This document shows positions 20,973-25,866 of a stretch of DNA of 25,866 nt, in pieces. Both the position numbers and the translations under genes were made by a program. The notes beneath the pieces were generated by a model that ran no database searches, was not told the origin of the DNA, and saw only the letters and a list, made by a program, of their open reading frames with translations. The stretch lies in the IMG/VR virus record IMGVR_UViG_3300023196_000081, positions 1-25,866 of that record; one strand, written 5' to 3'. Position 1 is the stretch's first letter, and each line of letters opens with the position of its first letter. The DNA comes from a virus.

Positions 20973-21592
20973 CCGAATGTCCTTGCGCGTGTCAGTAAAG
21001 AACCACCAGATGTTGACCCACGGTCATCAGCCACCTGCAATGATTCTAAGCCACTTTGATACAGGCTGGACCACACGCTAATTCGCTCATCGTTTTGCAA
21101 GTAGGGCGCGGCCTGTAGCAGGGAGCCATACAGATACACATCAGGTGAAGATGTCAACAGCCAGTTGGTCGTGACGGTAGCACTTAACTTATCTAACTTT
21201 GCGTAGTAGATTAACTCTGCCGTATAGGTGCTATCTGGTTCTGGGACGATACGAATCTGACCGCCAACAATACCAAAAAACCGAGGCTTGCCACTCGCAG
21301 AGTACGGTGACATCTTGAGAGAGTCGAGTGAATCAATGGTCTCAAACTGCAATGTTTGAATAGGATTGGTGTTTAACTTTAGAGATTTGGCCTCTAGAAA
21401 GTCATCAGGTGTTGCGCTGTACTCGGTGGTAAAACTCGCTGTAGCTCTCACAATCATCTGACGGGTACGGAGTGTCCGTTCAATCTGCGCCTCTGCGAGT
21501 GAGATGAAGTCGGGGACAACTGACGTAAGGTCGGTGCGATTGATCCAATCGGCAACCGAGGTCTTTAAATCTGCGTAGGTGTCGAGTGCCAT
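20969..21592 (-). CDS. Head-tail adaptor protein (SU10/P22 gp4-like)
   Basis: This 207-residue protein starts MALDTYADLKTSVADWINRTD, followed by PDFISLAEAQIERTLRTRQM. This helical start is typical of podovirus adaptors that attach below the portal. A mixed beta part follows (YSATPDDFLEAKSLKLNTNP, GKPRFFGIVGGQIRIVPEPD, YTAELIYYAKLDKL). Helices then contain YLYGSLLQAAPYLQNDERIS. In P22 and SU10 the ring made by such adaptors links portal to nozzle. It follows directly after the glycosyltransferase stop (TAA then ATG). Confidence 0.8.
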   Translation of the reverse strand: MALDTYADLKTSVADWINRTDLTSVVPDFISLAEAQIERTLRTRQMIVRATASFTTEYSATPDDFLEAKSLKLNTNPIQTLQFETIDSLDSLKMSPYSASGKPRFFGIVGGQIRIVPEPDSTYTAELIYYAKLDKLSATVTTNWLLTSSPDVYLYGSLLQAAPYLQNDERISVWSSLYQSGLESLQVADDRGSTSGGSLLTRARTFG

Positions 21593-22219
21593 TTATGTTT
21601 CCATTTCTCGCATTGCCCAAGTGTGGTCGTGCTTGAATTCAAAGGTTCCAATGTGGCCTATCTCTTTGCTCACATCGTGGTCTATCCATATTTTATAGCC
21701 AATCGACTTGGCCTTCATGCAGAAGAACACATCCTCACCGATATATCCCCTCTTATCGCTTCTCCACGGTGTCTCAAACCACGGCTCGGACATATTCTCG
21801 AACACCTCACGCTTAATCAGCATCACGCCGCAGCCGATACTGTCAACCTCTTGCAGACCGTGATCTTCTAGCATCGAGTACAGGGGTTCGCCGTTCAGTT
21901 TGGCAGTAGGACCAGTCGGTACTTTGCGCCTAGCGCAGTTGGTTGCCACGATGTCCACGTCATGCTTGAGCAGCTTGCCTACCAAATCCTGCGGAAACGT
22001 CATGTCGGAGTCAATAAATAGGATATGCGTTGCACCCTCTGCCATGCTGTCTAGGCATAGGTCTGCACGCTGGGTCTGGATGAGTGTGCCTTGACTAATA
22101 CGCAAACCGATAGAGTCGGTAGTGTTTAGTGTGTGGTAGGCCACCATGTTGACCAGGCAGTAGGTGAACTGGGTGTGGACCATGTCCCGCGCTGGTGTGC
22201 ATACGGATACATTGTTCAT
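21593..22219 (-). CDS. GT-A-fold glycosyltransferase in the head gene cluster
   Basis: This 208-residue protein starts MNNVSVCTPARDMVHTQFTY. A GT-A nucleotide-sugar site is seen: ATHILFIDSDMTFP (D70, D72 as the DxD metal motif). QRADLCLDSMAEG precedes it, and SIGCGVMLIKREVFE, RGYIGEDVFFCMKAKSIGY (G161-E162-D163) and HIG follow, matching acceptor and catalytic areas of family-2-like enzymes. There is no transmembrane segment. It is embedded between the capsid-associated gene (ATGA overlap at 22216-22219) and the adaptor. A target could be a virion protein, host surface glycan or DNA base; none is proven. Confidence 0.85.
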   Translation of the reverse strand: MNNVSVCTPARDMVHTQFTYCLVNMVAYHTLNTTDSIGLRISQGTLIQTQRADLCLDSMAEGATHILFIDSDMTFPQDLVGKLLKHDVDIVATNCARRKVPTGPTAKLNGEPLYSMLEDHGLQEVDSIGCGVMLIKREVFENMSEPWFETPWRSDKRGYIGEDVFFCMKAKSIGYKIWIDHDVSKEIGHIGTFEFKHDHTWAMREMET

Positions 22220-22524
22220 ACTTGTCCTGCCCGTACTCTGAAGTGGCGGTTTTCTGGGTCATTAAGCCAGCGTTTCATGTACGCTTGGTCATCTAATTTG
22301 CCCTCTGCCTTTAACTGATAAAAGATAGATAAAGGAATACTGGCTACACGGGAAAACTCACCATATCGGTCATGTTTCTCAGTAGCGTTGAATATTGCTT
22401 TATTCTCTTCAACGATTGCGGTCACATCTTGACGTGCCTCAATGGTGGCTTGCTCTGTCTCTTCGTCAAAGTGCCAGTATTTTGTGATTCCTGTGGAATC
22501 GTCTTGACTAAATATTTTGCTCAT
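22216..22524 (-). CDS. Small protein downstream of the major capsid gene
   Basis: This 102-residue protein starts MSKIFSQDDSTGITKYWHFDE. Its C-terminal part, ASIPLSIFYQLKAEGKL then YMKRWLNDPENRHFRVRAG, is a conserved-looking pattern of proteins placed just after SU10-type capsid genes. It is charged, soluble and without catalytic residues. A role in head assembly or host interaction is unknown. A hairpin lies in the gap between capsid and this gene, which may lower its expression relative to the capsid protein. Confidence 0.7.
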   Translation of the reverse strand: MSKIFSQDDSTGITKYWHFDEETEQATIEARQDVTAIVEENKAIFNATEKHDRYGEFSRVASIPLSIFYQLKAEGKLDDQAYMKRWLNDPENRHFRVRAGQV

Positions 22525-22532
22525 AAATAAAT

Positions 22533-22562
22533 GGGGAGTAGATTTCTCTACCCCCCTACTCC
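22533..22562 (-). other. Hairpin after the major capsid gene (partial terminator or mRNA stabiliser)
   Basis: Read on the minus strand, CCCC-type and GGGG-type arms around TCTAC/GTAGA form a stem with one bulged base and a four-base loop. An alternative 7-bp pairing GGAGTAG/CTACTCC also exists. It lies directly after the capsid stop codon. The following bases are ATTTATTTATG rather than a pure T-run, so termination would be incomplete. Confidence 0.55.
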
Positions 22563-22563
22563 A

Positions 22564-23526
22564 TTAAGAAGTTACCAAGTCAGCAGCCAAACCATGCGCG
22601 TCTTCGTTTAAAACGCGTAATCCCACCTCTACGAGGAGGAGTCGCTTCTCAGCGTCACCTGTCTTAGCCAACTCAATTTGCTGGAATGGACGTAGGTAAG
22701 ATACTTTTGCGTACTCAGGATCAAGCACAAAGGCATCACGCTCACGTTGGAAACGGTTAGGAACAACTTGAATGTTACCGAAGTCGCTTACATAAACGTC
22801 AGCCGCACCGATGATGGTGGCTGGCTTTTGACCGCCATCAATGTTGAAACGGCTAGAGGCAATACCTGCGAAACCAGATACGCGCTGCTTGTTAACAGGG
22901 CCTACCATGAGAATCTTAGGAACACCGCCAGATGTCCATACCTTTTGGATCACATTCTTGAGAATGGTCTCGGTGAAGGTACGCACATTGCCATCAGTAC
23001 GCAAGCTGTTTGGCAGCGATGTGTAAGATGGGTTTGCGCCATTGGTCTGCATATCCACATTGGTCTTGATCCAAGACGGCAGCGATGCAGTAGTACGTGC
23101 AGCGGTTGTTGAGCCAGCAGATGCTACTTGTGGGTTTAAGAAAATAAATTCTAAGTCTCTACGTAGCTCTAAACCGCGCTTAGAAATTTGGTAGGCTATC
23201 TCAGATTTTCTGCCTGCCTTGTTTACCACTTCTTCAGTTGCAGAAATAATCACAGTTTTACGTGCGATTTGTACATAGTTCTGCATACGAACAGTTGGAG
23301 TGACTGCATCAAAAGATGCAACATCGTCACCCTCTAACTGTGCATTTGTCGCAGCAGCCGCTAGGCTATCTGTTTGAAATTCAAACAGAGTGCTACTTAC
23401 TGTATCTTTTCCTATGTTACTTTGCAGAGGCGTTTCTTCTGGACTTATATTGCTAATAATATTGCTCAAGTCCTCCCGAATACCCTTTGCCGAGTATGTC
23501 GTGAATGTGTTAGTTACGATAGTCAT
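22564..23526 (-). CDS. Major capsid protein, SU10-like (DUF5309-type HK97 fold)
   Basis: This 320-residue protein starts MTIVTNTFTTYSAKGIREDL. Diagnostic for the SU10-type capsid family is the N-terminal sequence DLSNIISNISPEETPLQSNIG (about 19-39) followed by FEFQTDSLAAAATNAQLEG. The later parts VPKILMVGPVNKQRVSGFAG, VYVSDFGNIQVVPNRFQRER and FVLDPEYAKVSYLRPFQQIE are the usual core strands. The length fits the family. It comes directly after the scaffold gene (five bases), as usual for head genes. It should be the most abundant virion protein. Confidence 0.92.
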   Translation of the reverse strand: MTIVTNTFTTYSAKGIREDLSNIISNISPEETPLQSNIGKDTVSSTLFEFQTDSLAAAATNAQLEGDDVASFDAVTPTVRMQNYVQIARKTVIISATEEVVNKAGRKSEIAYQISKRGLELRRDLEFIFLNPQVASAGSTTAARTTASLPSWIKTNVDMQTNGANPSYTSLPNSLRTDGNVRTFTETILKNVIQKVWTSGGVPKILMVGPVNKQRVSGFAGIASSRFNIDGGQKPATIIGAADVYVSDFGNIQVVPNRFQRERDAFVLDPEYAKVSYLRPFQQIELAKTGDAEKRLLLVEVGLRVLNEDAHGLAADLVTS

Positions 23527-23531
23527 TTTAG

Positions 23532-24524
23532 TTACCTTAATAAATGTTCAATTGCTGATGCCGCGTCTTCAACGCGACCCGTTTGTGCTAGACGCTGTTT
23601 TGCTCTAACCGCCTCTGTTGTCTGGGACACCCGACCTGCTGCACCTGGCTTGGCAGTTCGCGGCCCATTGTTGACCACGGGTTTGATGTTTGTCCGTTTG
23701 GACATCATCTGATCATATAGCGCCGCTTTACGTAGCGCATGGACCACTCGATGGTCATAAATCTGCGACAGTTCTTGAGGCTTGAATCCCATCTTTTGAC
23801 CGAATTCTAGGAGCATCTTCTTTTCAGCAGCCGCCTTTGTGGGGTCTTTCCACTCTGGGATTGCTGATACCAAGGCTTTTTGCTCTTCAGCTAAATTGGC
23901 CTGTAGGTTTTGAATATGCTCCTGCTGCGCAACATATTGAAGTCGTTGCTGTTCGGCCTGAATAGCAATTACCTTCTCTTTGTTATTGCGTATCACCTCG
24001 TTCAGCTTTTCCCAAGCGATAGGGTCTTCGTGATAAAGACGATCCATATCGACTTGAGGTATCGCAGGTTGCTGTACCTGTTCGCTTAATGCACCTAACA
24101 ACTGAGCGTATTGAGCACGCTCGGCCCGAACTGCTTGCGTTTCCTGCTCGACTTGCTTTCGCACTTCGGCAATCTGCTGCGTTTTTCGGGTGTAGTCCTG
24201 AGTCCGTGAGTAGCCTTTTTGGAGTTCCTCCAGCGTCACAGTTTCCTCTTTTCCGTCAACTTTGACGGTGAATGTCTGTGGCTGTTCTTCCTCTAATTGG
24301 TCACCCTCTTCTTCTAACTGTTCATCAGTAGCCTCTAAATTCTCTGCGTCTGCATCAGATAATTCATTGTCTACTAATGCCGCTTCTGGCTCATCACCAG
24401 ATAACTGCGCCTCTTGGGTCTGTTGTTGTCCCTCATCAGGCAACATTGCTTCGAGTGCATTGGCTGCTTCAGCCACATTCATTGGCCCCTGCGGGACACT
24501 TGCCGTAGGCGTAGGTGTTTGCAT
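23532..24524 (-). CDS. Capsid scaffold protein
   Basis: This 330-residue protein starts MQTPTPTASVPQGPMNVAEA. An acidic, disordered N-terminus (about 30-82) is followed by FTVKVDGKEETVTLEELQKG and YSRTQDYTRKTQQIAEVRKQ (85-124). This is the conserved part of phage scaffolds. Long coiled coil follows (about 118-225), then a basic end with GRVSQTTEAVRAKQRLAQTG and AIEHLL, likely capsid-binding. Its place directly before the capsid gene supports the call. It guides head assembly and is expected to leave or be removed before DNA packaging. No separate protease is seen. Confidence 0.85.
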   Translation of the reverse strand: MQTPTPTASVPQGPMNVAEAANALEAMLPDEGQQQTQEAQLSGDEPEAALVDNELSDADAENLEATDEQLEEEGDQLEEEQPQTFTVKVDGKEETVTLEELQKGYSRTQDYTRKTQQIAEVRKQVEQETQAVRAERAQYAQLLGALSEQVQQPAIPQVDMDRLYHEDPIAWEKLNEVIRNNKEKVIAIQAEQQRLQYVAQQEHIQNLQANLAEEQKALVSAIPEWKDPTKAAAEKKMLLEFGQKMGFKPQELSQIYDHRVVHALRKAALYDQMMSKRTNIKPVVNNGPRTAKPGAAGRVSQTTEAVRAKQRLAQTGRVEDAASAIEHLLR

Positions 24525-24533
24525 GGCTATTCC

Positions 24534-24791
24534 TTAATTCTTTTGTGCGCGTTCAATGGCACGTTGCGCCACTTTACCATCATCGATTAGTTTTGCCAAC
24601 TCTGTCCGCAAATCTTCAACCGACCTAATTTTATTGTATGCGCTTTCACGCATAGCGGTATCGGCTGGCTTGCTGGACTTGAATTGCCAAAGAGCATCGT
24701 TCTCAATCTTGTTGAGAGCCAAGGACAATATTTCATCGTCCAGTATCTGCTGCGCTTTCCTTGATTTTCTTACTGCTTCTTCATTTATCAT
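24534..24791 (-). CDS. Small helical protein between portal and scaffold
   Basis: This 85-residue protein starts MINEEAVRKSRKAQQILDDEI. It is charged and helical, with a pattern of basic and acidic helices ending DGKVAQRAIERAQKN. The start overlaps the portal stop (ATGA at 24788-24791), so it is co-translated with the portal. Small proteins occupy this position in many podovirus head operons without known function; assembly or portal-associated roles are possible. Confidence 0.7.
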   Translation of the reverse strand: MINEEAVRKSRKAQQILDDEILSLALNKIENDALWQFKSSKPADTAMRESAYNKIRSVEDLRTELAKLIDDGKVAQRAIERAQKN

Positions 24792-25866
24792 TGAACCATT
24801 CCATTAGGGTTGATGGGTTGCTCCATTACTGGTGCGGCTTGTGCAGCTTGCTGCATTAAGACAGTCTGTTGACGCATGGCTTCACGGTCAACATTCTGAA
24901 TAGCTTGAATCTCGGCGGTTGAGATACTTGTCTGGTACTTTAATTCCAACTCATATTTTTTAATGTAGAGGTCTTGCGCTAACTGGTCTCTGCGATAGTC
25001 ATCGTCACGCATCATCTGCTCGCGCTTTAACTCCAGCTCGGCAGCCTTCTTCTGGATGTCGGCCTCGATGGACTTGGCCTGTACCGCAGCCAGTACCTGC
25101 TCTGGTGTCGGCTTTGCCTCTTGCTGTGGCGCTTGATAGTCGGCGGGTATCTGTCTAAAGAATTGGCTCGCATCCTTGAACCCAGCCAGCTCCACAATTT
25201 TCTGCAAGGTGCGTGAGTACATCTCAGGTGTCACCAAGGGATTCTGTGGACCCAACTGTGCAATGGCCTCCTGCTGCTTGGATGAGATCATTTGCAGGGC
25301 TTGCATACGCTCATTCGCATCACCATTGCCCAGACCGATATTGATGGTCACGTCCATGCTGGCATCCCATCCGCGGGGGTCAATCGTCACCCACTCATTG
25401 CGTAGCCTAATCGTGCGCTCCTTATCCTGATGGGTAGTAATCAGGAACAGTATTCCCTTAAACAGCTTCTTCATGCCCTCTGCCATCAATCGGGCAGTCA
25501 GCTCAATGCGGCCTTGGCTGGCGCCAATCGTTGCCTGTACCGCTGCCTTGGTGCTTGACTGCAATGCGTCTGCATTCAGACCCATCGCCGCCTTGCTCAT
25601 GCCTGTACGGTCCTCACGGATTTGGTCAATGTAGTCCAGCATCGGGAATGCGGCCTGTCCCACAAACGGCGTGGAGAATGGCTGCACCATGCCTGGCGCT
25701 CGCATACGAATCACCGCGCCAGTCTCATTGTTCAGCACGTCATCCATATTGACCTGCCCCTCGACCACCGCCGTGCGCGGGTGGATGGACTGCGCCAAAC
25801 TGTCTAAGGTGTTGCGTAGGATTTCCGACTTAATCTCTTGGATGTCATGGGTAATGTCCCAGATGG
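24788..25866 (-). CDS. Portal protein, P22-like, C-terminal part (5' end outside the window)
   Basis: The frame is open to the right edge. The TTG at 25796-25798 is an internal codon, since in-frame residues IWDITHDIQEIKSEILRNT continue upstream with no stop. The visible part is 358 codons. Its sequence DRTGMSKAAMGLNADALQSS and ATIGASQGRIELTARLMAEG, then FKGILFLITTHQDKERTIRL and WVTIDPRGWDASMDVTINIG, is typical of P22-type portals. The C-terminal part is a long coiled coil with many K, Q and E (about KAAELELKREQMMRDDDYRR), comparable to the barrel of P22 portal. As the ring at the head vertex it pumps DNA with terminase and joins the adaptor. Confidence 0.88.
   Translation of the reverse strand, partial: IWDITHDIQEIKSEILRNTLDSLAQSIHPRTAVVEGQVNMDDVLNNETGAVIRMRAPGMVQPFSTPFVGQAAFPMLDYIDQIREDRTGMSKAAMGLNADALQSSTKAAVQATIGASQGRIELTARLMAEGMKKLFKGILFLITTHQDKERTIRLRNEWVTIDPRGWDASMDVTINIGLGNGDANERMQALQMISSKQQEAIAQLGPQNPLVTPEMYSRTLQKIVELAGFKDASQFFRQIPADYQAPQQEAKPTPEQVLAAVQAKSIEADIQKKAAELELKREQMMRDDDYRRDQLAQDLYIKKYELELKYQTSISTAEIQAIQNVDREAMRQQTVLMQQAAQAAPVMEQPINPNGMVQ

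Overview
The window is most of a tailed bacteriophage genome (or a prophage or metagenome-assembled equivalent). Its short-tailed, podovirus-like layout has a P22-type portal, a scaffold, a SU10-type (DUF5309-like) HK97-fold major capsid protein, a SU10/P22-type adaptor, a nozzle-like protein and several internal ejection-type proteins. No tape-measure, sheath or long-tail genes are seen. The host is probably Gram-negative. I infer this from the GH24 lysozyme with a GTA-type holin and from small early proteins of a kind I associate with proteobacterial phages. The sequence alone does not prove it.

Layout. (1) Bases 1-619, minus strand: the 5' part of an unrecognised gene that runs off the left edge, a candidate terminase small subunit. 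(2) 620-841: a non-coding, AT-rich region with nine copies of ATAGACAAA in both orientations around a perfect palindrome. It looks like an iteron-type origin or a multi-operator region. (3) 842-5628, minus: the replication and recombination operon. In transcription order it holds an XRE-type regulator, a RuvC-like resolvase, a small protein, a RecB/Cas4-like Fe-S nuclease, a putative ssDNA-binding protein, a clear intrinsic terminator, and a TOPRIM primase fused to a RepA-like helicase. No DNA polymerase is present, so host polymerase is presumably used. (4) 5629-5766: a divergent control region with two overlapping promoters whose -35 boxes form one palindrome. (5) 5767-7490, plus: a tightly packed block of eight or nine tiny early genes. 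They include a 31-aa membrane protein, a possible ribbon-helix-helix protein, a small exported protein and a 57-aa zinc-ribbon protein. (6) 7508-25866, minus: the late region. In transcription order it holds portal, small helical protein, scaffold, capsid, small protein, GT-A glycosyltransferase, adaptor, small protein, two repeat or beta-rich virion proteins separated from the tail fibre by an HNH-AP2 homing endonuclease, tail fibre and its small partner, membrane proteins, a zincin-like protein, an HTH-metallophosphoesterase, an acidic protein, a terminator, holin, lysozyme, a C1q-like virion protein, a nozzle-like protein, a GNAT-like protein and four internal or ejection-type proteins.

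Almost everything is on the minus strand. Only the early block at 5.8-7.5 kb is on the plus strand, and it meets the end of the late operon tail to tail near 7.5 kb. If the molecule is circular or circularly permuted, the left-edge gene would be followed off-window by the terminase large subunit and the start of the portal gene. Leftward transcription would then run from the control region through replication, packaging, capsid, tail and lysis genes. The most interesting parts are the ATAGACAAA array, the shared-palindrome divergent promoter, the cassette of accessory genes between tail fibre and lysis genes (zincin, HTH-phosphoesterase, membrane proteins), and the attenuator-like hairpins placed before the holin and primase genes and after the capsid gene. 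No integrase, tRNA, CRISPR array or reverse transcriptase was seen.
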